Shown here: positions 52,736-61,192 of the stretch, piece by piece
Layout of the letters: each line of letters begins with the position of its first letter
Numbering within the stretch: position 1 is the stretch's first letter
Assembly (NCBI GenBank): GCA_036489765.1
Contig: DASXFE010000149.1
Location: forward strand, 19,786 to 83,785
DNA from: DATARH01 sp036489765
GTDB lineage: Bacteria > Pseudomonadota > Alphaproteobacteria > ATCC43930 > CGMCC-115725
Length of the DNA: 64,000 nucleotides
Reading direction: 5' to 3'
Notes under the pieces: generated by a model
Seen by the model: the letters and a program-made list of their open reading frames with translations, nothing else
What the model was told of the DNA's origin: nothing
Databases searched by the model: none
Translations under genes and position numbers: made by a program

Positions 52736-53626
52736 TTAGTCGGCCGCCAGCTCGTAGCGCCCCGGCTGCGGCGTCGTCTCGCGGTCGCCGCCGACGGTCG
52801 TGCGCTGCATCAGCCGCTTGTGATTCTGCGTGTCGTAAGCCGTCGCGCGGTGCAGGACCGAGCGGTTGTCCCAGATCACGAGATCGCCCGCGCGCCACGC
52901 GTGGCTGTAGCAGAATTGCGGTTGGGTCGCGAAATCGTTGAGCCAGGCGATGAAGTCGCGGCCCTCCTCGCGCGGCCAGCCGATCACATGCGAGCAATGG
53001 GCGCCGGCATAGATCGATTTCCGGTGCGTCACCGGGTTCTCGCGCACCATTAACTGCCAGGCGCCGGGTAATTCCGCCTTCATCTCGGCGGTCAGTGCCT
53101 CGGTCGACACGGTCTCGCGCGAATAGACGAGGCTGTGCTCGGCGACGAGGCCTTCCAGCTTTTGCCTGATGTCGTCGGGGAGCGCGTCATAGCCGGCGCG
53201 CATGTCGGCGAACTCGGTGTTGCCGCCGGCGGGCGGGACGATGCGGCCCGACAGCAGCGAGCACAGCGCCGGTACCGCCTTGAACGAGCTGTCGGAATGC
53301 CAGAGGTAGTTGCCCTTCTGGTAAACCATGCGGCGGTCTTCGGCCGGGATCACCGTGCCGTTGCCGATGTCGAGATTGGATTGGCGGGCGAACGGAGTGC
53401 CGGTCGCCGGGTTTGCCTTGCCGGCGATCTCGAGCCGGCCGAAACGGCGGCTGAACGCGATCTGCCGCTCGTCGTCGAGGCTCTGGTCGTGAAAGACCAG
53501 CACCGAATGCTCGTCGAGCGCCGCGCGGATATCCCCGAACGTCGCGTCGTCCATCGGCGCCCCGGTGTCGACCCCGCCGATCTCGGCGCAGAAGTGCGGG
53601 TGGAGCTTGCGGATGGTGATCGGCAT
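52736..53626 (-). CDS. TauD/TfdA-family Fe(II)/2-oxoglutarate dioxygenase
   Basis: A 296-residue dioxygenase. The metal-binding facial triad is visible: H and D in YLWHSDSSF near residue 110-112, and the distal His in LHRATAYD near 263; the 2-oxoglutarate-binding Arg is in HKRLMQRTTVGGD near 278. Members oxidise taurine, 2,4-D-like herbicides or carnitine-like substrates, so the true substrate is open. It is flanked on both sides by copies of repeat element F. Confidence 0.9.
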   Translation of the reverse strand: MPITIRKLHPHFCAEIGGVDTGAPMDDATFGDIRAALDEHSVLVFHDQSLDDERQIAFSRRFGRLEIAGKANPATGTPFARQSNLDIGNGTVIPAEDRRMVYQKGNYLWHSDSSFKAVPALCSLLSGRIVPPAGGNTEFADMRAGYDALPDDIRQKLEGLVAEHSLVYSRETVSTEALTAEMKAELPGAWQLMVRENPVTHRKSIYAGAHCSHVIGWPREEGRDFIAWLNDFATQPQFCYSHAWRAGDLVIWDNRSVLHRATAYDTQNHKRLMQRTTVGGDRETTPQPGRYELAAD

Positions 53627-53641
53627 GGTGGTTTCCTACTG

Positions 53642-53707
53642 GGAGCGCGCGGTCGTCTCGCCCGCACCTTCACACAACATTTGCGGGCGAGACGACGCCC
53701 GCGCTCC
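53642..53707. repeat. Palindromic repeat element F, copy 3
   Basis: The arms at 53642-53666 and 53682-53707 form a long imperfect hairpin with a 15-nt loop (GGAGCGCG...CTCGCCCGCA). The element lies between the TauD-type gene start and the nudC stop. Confidence 0.9.
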
Positions 53708-53715
53708 TTTGCTTT

Positions 53716-54642
53716 CTAAAGCTCGTCCAATCTGTTCGACCATCGTCGGCAGATCTGATGGGCGATCGCCACTGGCCCGGGGATCGAGACCCGGGTCGGA
53801 TCGTCGGGGCCGGTTGCGGCGCTGGCGACCATCTCGCGGATCTCGTCGCGGTGGAACCAGCGCGCCTCGGCGATCTCCTCGGGGTCGACCGTGATCTCCT
53901 CGCTGACGCCCTCGGCGAGGAAACCCATCATCAAGGTCGAGGGGAACGGCCAGGGCTGCGCCGCCAGGTATTTGACGCGGCCGACCTTTACCCCGGCCTC
54001 CTCCATGACTTCGCGGCGGACCGTCTCCTCCGGCGTCTCGCCCGGTTCCATGAACCCGGCGAGGCAGGAGAAGCGCGAGCCGGCGCGGCGCTTGTTGCGG
54101 CCGAGAAGCCCGTATTCGCCGCGCACGGTCAGCATGATCGTGACCGGATCGGCGCGCGGGTAATGCTGCGCCCGGCAGTTGGGGCATCGGCGCTTCCACC
54201 CGGCCTGGTCGACGCGGGTGGGCGCGCCGCATTGGGCGCAGAACCCGTGCCGCGCGTGCCAGTCGATCAGCGATCGCGCCTCAGCCAGGATCGCCGCCTC
54301 GCCGACCGCGATCTGCGGGGCGATCGTCCGTACGTCGACCGCCGAATCGTCCCACGCCGCGAGCGCGTCGCGCCCGGTGACGTCGAGCGCGAACAGCGCC
54401 CGCTCATCGTTGAGCCCGAGAAAAATCAGGACCGCCCCGGCCTCGATCAACTCGCGCCACGGCCCGACCGGCTGCCAGTCGAGCGCCGGCTCGTTGGCCT
54501 CGCGCAGCAGCGGCTTCAGGTCGCGCATCAGGAGGACGCGCGTCTCGGGATCGTCGAGCAGCCCCTTGATCCAGGCGGTGTCGGTGCGCCGCGCCGAGGC
54601 GCGGTCGAGCGGATTTCCGGCAAAGGTGTAGATTTCTTCCAT
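53716..54642 (-). CDS. nudC: NAD+ diphosphatase NudC
   Basis: A 308-residue NADH pyrophosphatase that cleaves NAD(H) to NMN and AMP and removes NAD caps from RNA. Zinc ribbon Cys residues occur as CAQCG near 135 and CPNC near 153. The Nudix box is GFMEPGETPEETVRREVMEEAG near 197-218, and the AAQPWPFPSTLMMGF signature near 230 marks NudC specifically. The N-terminal domain is normal in length. Confidence 0.95.
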   Translation of the reverse strand: MEEIYTFAGNPLDRASARRTDTAWIKGLLDDPETRVLLMRDLKPLLREANEPALDWQPVGPWRELIEAGAVLIFLGLNDERALFALDVTGRDALAAWDDSAVDVRTIAPQIAVGEAAILAEARSLIDWHARHGFCAQCGAPTRVDQAGWKRRCPNCRAQHYPRADPVTIMLTVRGEYGLLGRNKRRAGSRFSCLAGFMEPGETPEETVRREVMEEAGVKVGRVKYLAAQPWPFPSTLMMGFLAEGVSEEITVDPEEIAEARWFHRDEIREMVASAATGPDDPTRVSIPGPVAIAHQICRRWSNRLDEL

Positions 54643-54701
54643 GCCCGGAATGCTAGCGCGACGGGGGCGATTGGGCTAGCGGTCGCAAGTGATTACACCG
54701 A

Positions 54702-54796
54702 GGTCATTCCGGGGCGCGGCCCAGCCGCGAACCCTTGGGAAGATGCCGTGTTCTTGGGTTCCGGGTCTCGTCCCCATGGGCGATCCCGGAATGACC
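54702..54796. repeat. Palindromic repeat element B-like, diverged
   Basis: The outer arms GGTCATTCCGGG (54702-54713) and CCCGGAATGACC (54785-54796) are perfect inverted copies around an imperfect interior. Related to the CATCCCGGC element at 4456-4534. The element lies between the nudC start and the end of the solute-binding-protein gene. Confidence 0.75.
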
Positions 54797-54807
54797 ATCG
54801 CTGGAGG

Positions 54808-55818
54808 TTACTTCCCCACTTCCCCCGCCGCGGCTTTGATCAGGCTCAGGTCGGTGTATTTCGGCACGTCGACCTGCCGCCGCAGGAAGCCGAGCTGGTG
54901 CTGGAGATCGATGTTCTTCTGCAACGCTCCGAGGTTCGGCAGGCCGTCGGGATCGCGGTAGTAATCCCGTTTTGTAAAGAACCAGCTCTGGTAATTGTCG
55001 GCACTCTGCTTGGTCGCCTCGGCCGCAAGCTTGACCGCCTCGTCGTGATGCGCCGGGTCGAGCAGATAGCGCAACGCGTGGAGGAAATCCGACAGGAAAT
55101 CGACCATGACCTGCCGGTGCTTGTCGATAAACCCGGCACGGGCGACGCGGACGATCATTTGCGAGCGACCCATCGCCTCTTCCTGGGTGAAAAGCGGGTG
55201 GGCGAACTGGTTCAATTCGGGGTCGAACCCGAACGGGGCCGGGACCGAGACGAGGTCGACCTTCTTGCCGCTCAGCATCGCCTTCATGTCGGGAAAGCGG
55301 ACCTCGATGGTCGTCAGGTCGCGCTTATCCTGCAGGTGGTGCTTCGCCAGCATCGCCAGCATCGCCATGTCGACGGCGCTGCCGACCTGGTTGGTCGCCA
55401 GCACCTTGCCCTTCAGGTCGTCGACCGTCTTGATGCCGCTGTCGTTGCGCACCATGAACGGGTTGGTGTGATAGCCGGGGACGCCGTCCTGGAACTCGTC
55501 GCCAAGGACGCGCAGGTCGTCCATCCCGGCATTGACGATGCCGAGCGCGAAGGTCGAGAAGGCGAGCGCCGCGGTGTCGAGGTCGCCGGTCGCGATCGCC
55601 TGCATCTCGGCCGGCGTGCCGGCGAAATGGGTAAGCTCGGGGATGTAGGTCTTGCCCGCATGCGGTGCGAGATCGGGACGCAGGAACATCAGCGTCGCCA
55701 AATCCGCCGGCGCCACCACCCAGCCGATGCGGAGGTGGTAAGGCTCCTCGGCCCGTGCCGATGACATGATGGCCAGCGCGGCCAGGGCGAACCCGGCCGC
55801 CAGTCTTCCCAAACGCAT
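54808..55818 (-). CDS. NitT/TauT-type ABC substrate-binding protein
   Basis: A 336-residue exported binding protein (signal LAAGFALAALAIMSSARAEE). The type II fold segments DDLKGKVLATNQVGSAVDMAMLAML near residue 137 and the following strands match the ABC transporter NMT1/SsuA-like family for nitrate, taurine, sulfonate or thiamine-precursor uptake. GGGAGGGG precedes the ATG at 55818. The permease and ATPase genes are not adjacent in this window, so it is an orphan here; a TauD-type dioxygenase lies 1.2 kb downstream on the same strand. Confidence 0.86.
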   Translation of the reverse strand: MRLGRLAAGFALAALAIMSSARAEEPYHLRIGWVVAPADLATLMFLRPDLAPHAGKTYIPELTHFAGTPAEMQAIATGDLDTAALAFSTFALGIVNAGMDDLRVLGDEFQDGVPGYHTNPFMVRNDSGIKTVDDLKGKVLATNQVGSAVDMAMLAMLAKHHLQDKRDLTTIEVRFPDMKAMLSGKKVDLVSVPAPFGFDPELNQFAHPLFTQEEAMGRSQMIVRVARAGFIDKHRQVMVDFLSDFLHALRYLLDPAHHDEAVKLAAEATKQSADNYQSWFFTKRDYYRDPDGLPNLGALQKNIDLQHQLGFLRRQVDVPKYTDLSLIKAAAGEVGK

Positions 55819-55882
55819 GACCCCTCCCGAACTTTCTTTGGCCGCCAGCATCGCACGGAGGGTGGCGAGAAAAAACCAACTC

Positions 55883-56099
55883 TTTCAACGCAGAGGACGC
55901 GGAGGATTACGCGGAGCACGCAAAGGCGCAGCGAAGCAGCGTGCAGCGCCGTTGAATCACCACAGAGGCACGGAGGCACAGAGGGGGCCTTGCTCTCCTT
56001 CTTTGTGCCTCTGCGCCTCTGTGGTGAATTATTGCGGCTTCGCCGCGGCACGGCGGACCCGCGTTCTCTGCGTGATCCTCTGCGTCCTCAGCGTCGAAA
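55883..56099. repeat. Nested double palindrome of about 217 bp
   Basis: Outer arms 55883-55916 and 56066-56099 (TTTCAACGCAGAGGACGC type and its near complement) enclose inner arms 55957-55983 and 56001-56027 (TCACCACAGAGGCACGG type and its near complement). The purine-rich GAGG strand alternates regularly. The gap between the binding-protein start (55818) and the luciferase-like gene (56136) is otherwise empty. Confidence 0.88.
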
Positions 56100-56135
56100 A
56101 ACTTGGTATACGGAAGCGTCAGCGGGCAGGGCATC

Positions 56136-57122
56136 ATGGAATTCGGCATCTTTCACGAGTTTTTGTCGATCAGGTCGGCGTCGCAGCAGGCGGCGTTTGC
56201 CGAATCGTTTGTGCGGGTCGCGGCGGCCGAGGAGTGGGGGCTCGACGTGCTGTGGCTCGCCGAGATCCATATGAACCCGCAGCGTTCGCTCTTGTCGGCG
56301 CCGCTCACGGTCGCGAGCGCGATCGCCGCGCGCACGAGCCGGATCAAGATCGGCACGGCGGTTCAGATATTGCCCCTCGGCCATCCGCTGCGTCTCGCCG
56401 AGGAGACCGCGACGATCGACCAGATCAGCGGCGGCAGGCTGATCTTCGGCGTCGGCCGCAGCGCCTTTCCGCGCGCCTACCAGGCCTACGGCATCTCGTA
56501 TCAGGAAAGCACCGAGCGCTTTGCCGAAAGCCTCCACATCATCAAAAAGGCGTGGACCGAGCCCGTCTGCTCGCATCGCGGCCGGTACTACGAGTTCGAC
56601 AATTTCACGCTGGTGCCGCGCCCGGTGCAGACGCCGCACCCGCCGATCCGCATCGCCGCGAGCCAGGACGACACCTATTCGGCAATCGGCGCGCTCGGCT
56701 ATCCGCTGTTCTCGGCGGTGCGGGCGAGCCCCCTTTCCGACCTGCCGCGCCACGGCAAGGCCTATCGCGAGGCTTGGGCCGGGGCCGGGCATCCCGGGCG
56801 CGGCGAGATGTACCTGCAGGTGCCGATCTTTGTCGGCGAGACCCGCGAGGCCGCGCTGCGCGACGCCGAAGAGGGGATGATGCAGTTTGCCAAATACCGC
56901 CCCGACCTTGTCCGCGGCCCGATGAACTACGAGACCGTGCGGCAGGAGAAAGGCATCGTCGGCACCCCCGACATGGTCGCCGAGCGCATCGCCGAGCTGC
57001 GCGACACCGCTGGCATCGACGGCGTCTCCGCCGAGATCAACCCCGGCAGCCACCTTTCGCACGAACAGGTCCTGCGCTCGCTCCGGCTCTACTGCCAGGA
57101 GGTGATGCCGCGGTTCAAGTGA
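56136..57122 (+). CDS. Luciferase-like (LLM) flavin oxidoreductase
   Basis: A 328-residue TIM-barrel monooxygenase of the bacterial luciferase superfamily. MEFGIFHEF at the start, AEEWGLDVLWLAEIHM near residue 35, RIKIGTAVQILPLGHPLRLAEETATIDQISGGRLIFGVGRS near 70-110 and FVGETREAALRDAEEG near 235 are typical. It uses reduced flavin and O2 on an unknown substrate. CAGGG lies upstream of the ATG at 56136. A repeat array precedes and another follows, so it looks like an independent cassette. Confidence 0.9.
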   Translation: MEFGIFHEFLSIRSASQQAAFAESFVRVAAAEEWGLDVLWLAEIHMNPQRSLLSAPLTVASAIAARTSRIKIGTAVQILPLGHPLRLAEETATIDQISGGRLIFGVGRSAFPRAYQAYGISYQESTERFAESLHIIKKAWTEPVCSHRGRYYEFDNFTLVPRPVQTPHPPIRIAASQDDTYSAIGALGYPLFSAVRASPLSDLPRHGKAYREAWAGAGHPGRGEMYLQVPIFVGETREAALRDAEEGMMQFAKYRPDLVRGPMNYETVRQEKGIVGTPDMVAERIAELRDTAGIDGVSAEINPGSHLSHEQVLRSLRLYCQEVMPRFK

Positions 57123-57150
57123 CGCCGACTTACCCGCCTATCTCCGACCC

Positions 57151-57227
57151 AGCTTGGCCGGGCTTGGCACGGCGACCCACGCCACGCTTCCGGCAATTCG
57201 TTGGACTCCCGGGACAAGCCCGGGGGA
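57151..57227. repeat. Palindromic repeat element C-like
   Basis: Arms containing TTGGCCGGGCTTGGCAC and CGGGACAAGCCCGGGG face each other, and the phrase CCCACGCCACG is shared with the element at 10187-10285. It occupies the gap between the luciferase-like gene and the next small gene. Confidence 0.65.
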
Positions 57228-57240
57228 GCCGAAAAATAGG

Positions 57241-57618
57241 ATGCTCCGACTAACGCTTTCCTTCGCAATCCTCGCAGTCGCGGCGGCGATTGGCGCGCTG
57301 CTGGCCGTCCCGTTTTTGCGCGGCAAGGGGGCGCGGCGAGCGCACTGGGCGGTGACGCTCGGGCATGGGGTGCTCGGGACGGCGGGGCTCGGCGTGCTGC
57401 TTGCCGGCTTGTGGCAAGGATTGCCGGCGAGCGGGATGGGGACGGCGGGGTTCGGACCGGGGGCGGCGGTGCTGTTGGCGCTGGCGTTGGGGCTGGGGAT
57501 CTCGATCGGGCTCGCTTCGTTCGGGCGCCGCCGGCCGGCGGCGGCATTGGTCGCGGTGCATGCGAGCCTCGCGATCGCCGGGCTTGTCGTGCTGTGGGCG
57601 CTGGTCAGCGTAGGGTAA
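57241..57618 (+). CDS. Four-helix membrane protein of unknown function
   Basis: A 125-residue hydrophobic protein with about four membrane helices (residues 5-27, 40-62, 70-92, 100-122) and few polar motifs (Arg/Lys-rich loop at 28-35). Gly- and Ala-rich composition is unusual. ATG 57241 follows the repeat immediately, without a clear ribosome site. No family is recognised. Confidence 0.6.
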   Translation: MLRLTLSFAILAVAAAIGALLAVPFLRGKGARRAHWAVTLGHGVLGTAGLGVLLAGLWQGLPASGMGTAGFGPGAAVLLALALGLGISIGLASFGRRRPAAALVAVHASLAIAGLVVLWALVSVG

Positions 57619-57630
57619 GCTGGAACTCGG

Positions 57631-57670
57631 GCGTCTCGCCCGCATCTACCGGTGACCGCGGGCGAGACGC
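57631..57670. repeat. Short copy of repeat element F
   Basis: The arms GCGTCTCGCCCGC (57631-57643) and GCGGGCGAGACGC (57658-57670) are perfect inverted copies with a 14-nt loop, ending 18 bp before the RraA-like ATG. Confidence 0.85.
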
Positions 57671-57688
57671 GAACGGTTCAAAACAGAG

Positions 57689-58411
57689 ATGGGACAAATG
57701 GCGGAATTATCGGCGGCGACGCGCGAGGCGCTGATGAAAGTCGGCACCTCGACATTGACCGGCGTGCTGAGCCGGCGGGGGCTCAAGAACATGTTCATGC
57801 AGCAGGTGTGGCCGATCCGGCCCGACCAGCCGCGCATGGTCGGGCCGGCCTATACGATGCGCTTTATCCCGGCGCGCGAGGACAAGACGGGGGCGCGGCC
57901 GGGCGGACCGCTGCAGCGCCAGGCGATGGAGGAATGTCCGCCGGGCCATGTGCTCGTCGTCGACGCGCGCGGCGACGCGCGGGCTGCGTCGGCCGGCGAC
58001 CTTTATTGCGGGCGGCTGCAGGCGCGCGGGTGTGCCGGCATCGTCACCGACGGCGGCCTGCGCGACACCGACGGCATCGCCAAGACCGGGCTTGCCGCCT
58101 ATCACCAGCGCCCCTCGTCGCCGCCGAGCCCGCTCGCGCATCATCCGCTCGAACTGCAAGTGCCGATCGGCTGCGGCGGGGTTGCGGTCTATCCCGGCGA
58201 TATCATCGTCGGCGACCGCGACGGCGTCGTCGTGATCCCGCCCGATATCGTCGACGCGGTCGCCGAGGAGGCGCTCGCCTCGACCTTCTACGATGAATTC
58301 GCCGAGGAGGAGGTCGCCAAAGGCCGCAGCCTTATCGGCCTCTTCCCGGTGGTCGGCGCGGAGGCGAAACGCGACTTCGAGGCGTGGAAAAAGGCGCGGA
58401 ACCTAGCTTAG
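57689..58411 (+). CDS. RraA-family protein (HMG aldolase-like)
   Basis: A 240-residue RraA-fold protein. The central DARGDARAASAGDLYCGRLQARGCAGIVTDGGLRDTDGI carries the G-x-R-D / D-x-D metal and substrate site of 4-hydroxy-4-methyl-2-oxoglutarate aldolases; VYPGDIIVGDRDGVVVIP near residue 170 completes it. Ring-cleavage of aromatic acids and retro-aldol cleavage is the enzyme role; the RNase E inhibitor role belongs to gamma-proteobacterial RraA. The stop overlaps the convergent RidA-like gene. Confidence 0.9.
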   Translation: MGQMAELSAATREALMKVGTSTLTGVLSRRGLKNMFMQQVWPIRPDQPRMVGPAYTMRFIPAREDKTGARPGGPLQRQAMEECPPGHVLVVDARGDARAASAGDLYCGRLQARGCAGIVTDGGLRDTDGIAKTGLAAYHQRPSSPPSPLAHHPLELQVPIGCGGVAVYPGDIIVGDRDGVVVIPPDIVDAVAEEALASTFYDEFAEEEVAKGRSLIGLFPVVGAEAKRDFEAWKKARNLA

Positions 58412-58789
58412 AACGGCGACGAAATCGCAGGTCACCATCGACGGCCCGCTGCTGCCCGAGTTGAGCGTGTGGCGGGCCGGGCGCGAGGCGGGGTCGGGGA
58501 ACATCTTCTCCCATTCATCATTGAGCGCCGCCCGGCCCGCGGCCTGATCCTGCACGTAAAAGGTGATCTTGATGATGTTGTCGGGCGTGCCCCCGGCCGC
58601 CTCGATCGCCCGGCGGATATGGACGAAGATGTTGTGGACCTGCCCCTCCAGCGTCGGCGGATAGTTGCGCGTCCCCGGATCGACCCCGCTGATCACGCTC
58701 GACATCATCAAATTCCCGATCCGGCTCGCATTCGGGATCGGGTTCGAGTGGGCAAAACCGGGAAAATTGACGCTTTGGCGTTTGGGCAT
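58403..58789 (-). CDS. RidA/YjgF-family protein
   Basis: A 128-residue RidA-type enamine/imine deaminase. The pattern includes FAHSNPIPNASRIGN, QVHNIFVHIRRAIEAAGG and IIKITFYVQDQA; the C-terminal TCDFVAV is usual, while the canonical catalytic Arg lies in a less typical context (ASRPARHTLN). RidA proteins hydrolyse reactive 2-aminoacrylate. Subfamily members of this divergent type sit in catabolic clusters with RraA-like aldolases, as here. Confidence 0.85.
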   Translation of the reverse strand: MPKRQSVNFPGFAHSNPIPNASRIGNLMMSSVISGVDPGTRNYPPTLEGQVHNIFVHIRRAIEAAGGTPDNIIKITFYVQDQAAGRAALNDEWEKMFPDPASRPARHTLNSGSSGPSMVTCDFVAVLS

Positions 58790-58875
58790 AAGAGACCTCC
58801 GATTGTGTCCTTACAGCTGTCATTCTCTCGTCGTCGAGAGCCCAGCCGAGGAGCGAGCGGTCGACACGCTGGCCG

Positions 58876-59637
58876 CTACCGCGCCAGGCTGTACCGCAAG
58901 GTCACGGAGACGTCGAGGTAGGAGAGGGTGAGGCCGGGGGGGAAGGCGGGGAGCATCGCGGATTGCATCATCGCGTTGATGCTCTGGTCGAGGTCCGGAT
59001 AGCCGGTGCCTTTCGTGAGGCCAAAGCTGAGGACGCGGCCCGAAGCATCGACGCGGAACCGGATGACGGCATTGCCCTGCTCGGCGGCGTCGCGGGCGGA
59101 GTTCGGGTAGCGCTTGTGGCTTTCGAACCAGCCGCTGAGCATCGCCCGGTAATGGGCGGCGAGGTCGGGGTTTGGTGCCGCGGGCGCAGGCGGGGCGTAG
59201 GCGGCCGGCGCCTGGGTGCTGGCTGGGGCCGGTGAGGGCAGGGCCGGCGGCAGGTTCGCCATTTGCCGCTCGGGTTCGGGCTCAGGGCGGCGCACCACCG
59301 GGCGCGGCGGGGGCTTCGGCTTGGGTAGCGGTTTTGGCGGCGGGCGCCGCTCGCGCGCGGTGACGACCGGGACCTCGGGCTCGCGCGCGATCGGAACCTC
59401 GGTCGCGGTCACCGCCTTTTCCGGCTCGGGCGGGACCGGTGGGGCCGTGTCGGGCGGCGGCTGGACGGCCTGGACCGGCACGACCGCTGCGGTCGGCTGG
59501 TTTATCGCGATCTCGAAGCCCTTGGGCGGCGGCACGTCGAGCGGCGGCGGCACCGTGTTGGCGAGCCACACGAGCATCCCGAGCGCCGCGCCGTGCAGCG
59601 CCACCGAGACCGGAAGACCCAGCCGCATCCCGCTCAT
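58876..59637 (-). CDS. tonB: TonB energy transducer
   Basis: A 253-residue TonB-type protein. An N-terminal anchor (LPVSVALHGAALGMLVWLA, conserved His) is followed by a Pro-rich, Lys/Glu-rich spacer (residues ~30-160; PKPKPPPRP runs) that spans the periplasm. The C-terminal domain (WFESHKRYPNSARDAAEQGNAVIRFRVDASGRVLSFGL) contacts TonB-box receptors. It is the third gene, after exbB and exbD, of an operon running from about 61.2 to 58.9 kb. Confidence 0.92.
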   Translation of the reverse strand: MSGMRLGLPVSVALHGAALGMLVWLANTVPPPLDVPPPKGFEIAINQPTAAVVPVQAVQPPPDTAPPVPPEPEKAVTATEVPIAREPEVPVVTARERRPPPKPLPKPKPPPRPVVRRPEPEPERQMANLPPALPSPAPASTQAPAAYAPPAPAAPNPDLAAHYRAMLSGWFESHKRYPNSARDAAEQGNAVIRFRVDASGRVLSFGLTKGTGYPDLDQSINAMMQSAMLPAFPPGLTLSYLDVSVTLRYSLAR

Positions 59638-60071
59638 TTTGCCGCCGTCGTCGCCTCGGCGAGCAGCGACACCTTGGAGAACCCGGCCTTGTTGACCGCG
59701 CCGAGCAGATCCATCAGTTGCGCATATTGGATCGTGCGGTCGCCGCGGACATAGACGATGCGGGCCGGGTCGCGCGCGGCAAGCGCGGCGAGGCGCGAGT
59801 TCAGGTCATCGCCCATCACCTTGTCGTCGGCGATAAAGGTGTCGCCGTCCTTGTTGATCGTGACGATGATCGGCTCTTGCGGCTTCGTGACCTGGGCGGC
59901 GCTGGTCTTCGGCAGGTTGACCGGAACCCCGACCGTCAGCAGCGGCGCCGCAACCATGAAGATGACGAGCAGCACCAGCATCACGTCGACCATCGGCGTG
60001 ACGTTGATCTCGCTGAGCGGCTTATAGGAATCGTCGCCGCTGTCACCCGACGGCGGGACCTGGATCGCCAT
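59634..60071 (-). CDS. exbD: Biopolymer transport protein ExbD (TolR/ExbD)
   Basis: A 145-residue protein with a short cytoplasmic N-terminus, one transmembrane helix with the proton-channel Asp in MVDVMLVLLVIFMVAAPLL near residue 30, and a periplasmic domain (FIADDKVMGDDLNSRLAALAARDPARIVYVRGD). With ExbB it powers TonB. TolR is the nearest alternative, but the adjacent TonB favours ExbD. The stop of exbD overlaps the tonB start (ATGA). Confidence 0.92.
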   Translation of the reverse strand: MAIQVPPSGDSGDDSYKPLSEINVTPMVDVMLVLLVIFMVAAPLLTVGVPVNLPKTSAAQVTKPQEPIIVTINKDGDTFIADDKVMGDDLNSRLAALAARDPARIVYVRGDRTIQYAQLMDLLGAVNKAGFSKVSLLAEATTAAK

Positions 60072-60074
60072 CGC

Positions 60075-60743
60075 CTAGCCCCGGCAGAGCAGCGCGCCCG
60101 AGCGGCCGATCAGCCCCTGCATTCGCCCGGCGAAGCGACCGATCTCGACCGTGAACTTGTTGTATGCGACGACCGCGGGGATCGCTGCGGCGAGACCCAT
60201 CGCCGTGGCAAAGAGCGCCTCGGCGATGCCCGGCGCGACGACCGCGAGGCTCGTGTTGTTGGCTGCCGCGATCGCGGCAAAGCTGTGCATGATCCCCCAG
60301 ACCGTGCCGAAAAGCCCGATGAACGGCGCCGCCGAGCCGAGGGTCGCGAGGAAAGGCAGGCGCTGCTCGAGGCGGCGCAGCTCGCCGTTGAGCGCGAGGC
60401 GCATCGCCCGCTCGATCCGGTCGCGCCGTTCGCCGGCGGTTTCGGTTTCGCCGGGGGCACCTTGTGCGCATTCGTCGAACCCCGCCGCGAGGACGCTGCG
60501 CACCGGATGCGCGGCGCCGGCGTCGCCCGTCTCGTAGAGATCCTCGGCGTCGCGGGCCGCGGCGGCGCGCGCCTCGTAGCCGCGGGCGATCCGGCTCGCG
60601 GCGCCGAGGTTGAAGAGCTTGTCGACGATGACGCCCCAGCTCCAGATCGAGGCCGCAAGGAGGAGGATCATCACGCCCTTGACCACCGGGTCGGCATTCA
60701 TGAACAGGGTCACGATCGACAGCGACGATGCAGCTTCGTTCAC
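60075..60743 (-). CDS. exbB: Biopolymer transport protein ExbB (TolQ/ExbB)
   Basis: A 222-residue protein with three membrane helices. The MotA/TolQ/ExbB domain shows FLATLGSAAPFIGLFGTVWGIMHSF near residue 125 and GIAEALFATAMGLAAAIPAVVAYN near 165, the channel-forming segments. The GTG at 60743 with GGGAG upstream is used; longer starts would add an Arg-rich leader that is not a plausible N-terminus. It lies 3 bp upstream of exbD. Confidence 0.9.
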   Translation of the reverse strand: MNEAASSLSIVTLFMNADPVVKGVMILLLAASIWSWGVIVDKLFNLGAASRIARGYEARAAAARDAEDLYETGDAGAAHPVRSVLAAGFDECAQGAPGETETAGERRDRIERAMRLALNGELRRLEQRLPFLATLGSAAPFIGLFGTVWGIMHSFAAIAAANNTSLAVVAPGIAEALFATAMGLAAAIPAVVAYNKFTVEIGRFAGRMQGLIGRSGALLCRG

Positions 60744-60757
60744 CTTACCGGCTCCCG

Positions 60758-61192
60758 TTATTTCAATAGCTTGACTGCCAACTTTGAAGATACCGCGATA
60801 GCTGCGGCACAGTCGGCTGCGGGCTTGTCGCCGGCGCGGCAGTCGAGCACGTCGTTGACGAGGATGCTGCCGATCCCGCCGCACGGCGTGTCGGGAATGT
60901 CGAAGATCTTAACGGTTTCCTTGTCGGATCTGAGCGGTGCGACATCGGCGGCGAGACGCTTCATGATCGTGCCGCCCTTGTCGAAGACGACGAGATCGAG
61001 CTTGTAGCCGGTATAGGCCTCGGGCCCCGGGTTGGTGATCACAAACGAGGCACGGCAGCTCTGGCCCTGCTCGTCGAGGCGGTTCAATTCGATCGAGACC
61101 GGCTGGTTCGCGGCGAGCGCGAGGCCCGCCGGCAGGCTCGCCAGCACGGCGGCACACAGGCCGAAACCAACCCTTATCATTCGAAGCGGCAT
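60758..61192 (-). CDS. Exported protein in front of exbB-exbD-tonB
   Basis: A 144-residue periplasmic protein with a signal peptide (RVGFGLCAAVLASLPAGLALA) and an Ig-like/beta-rich mature part (VSIELNRLDEQGQSCRASFVITNPGPEAYTGYKLDLVVFDKGG), containing four Cys. I know of this small-protein type as an uncharacterised gene beside exbB in Rhodospirillales. The position as first gene of the operon suggests an accessory role in TonB-dependent uptake. The ATG at 61192 is likely; 61180 is an alternative. Confidence 0.75.
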   Translation of the reverse strand: MPLRMIRVGFGLCAAVLASLPAGLALAANQPVSIELNRLDEQGQSCRASFVITNPGPEAYTGYKLDLVVFDKGGTIMKRLAADVAPLRSDKETVKIFDIPDTPCGGIGSILVNDVLDCRAGDKPAADCAAAIAVSSKLAVKLLK

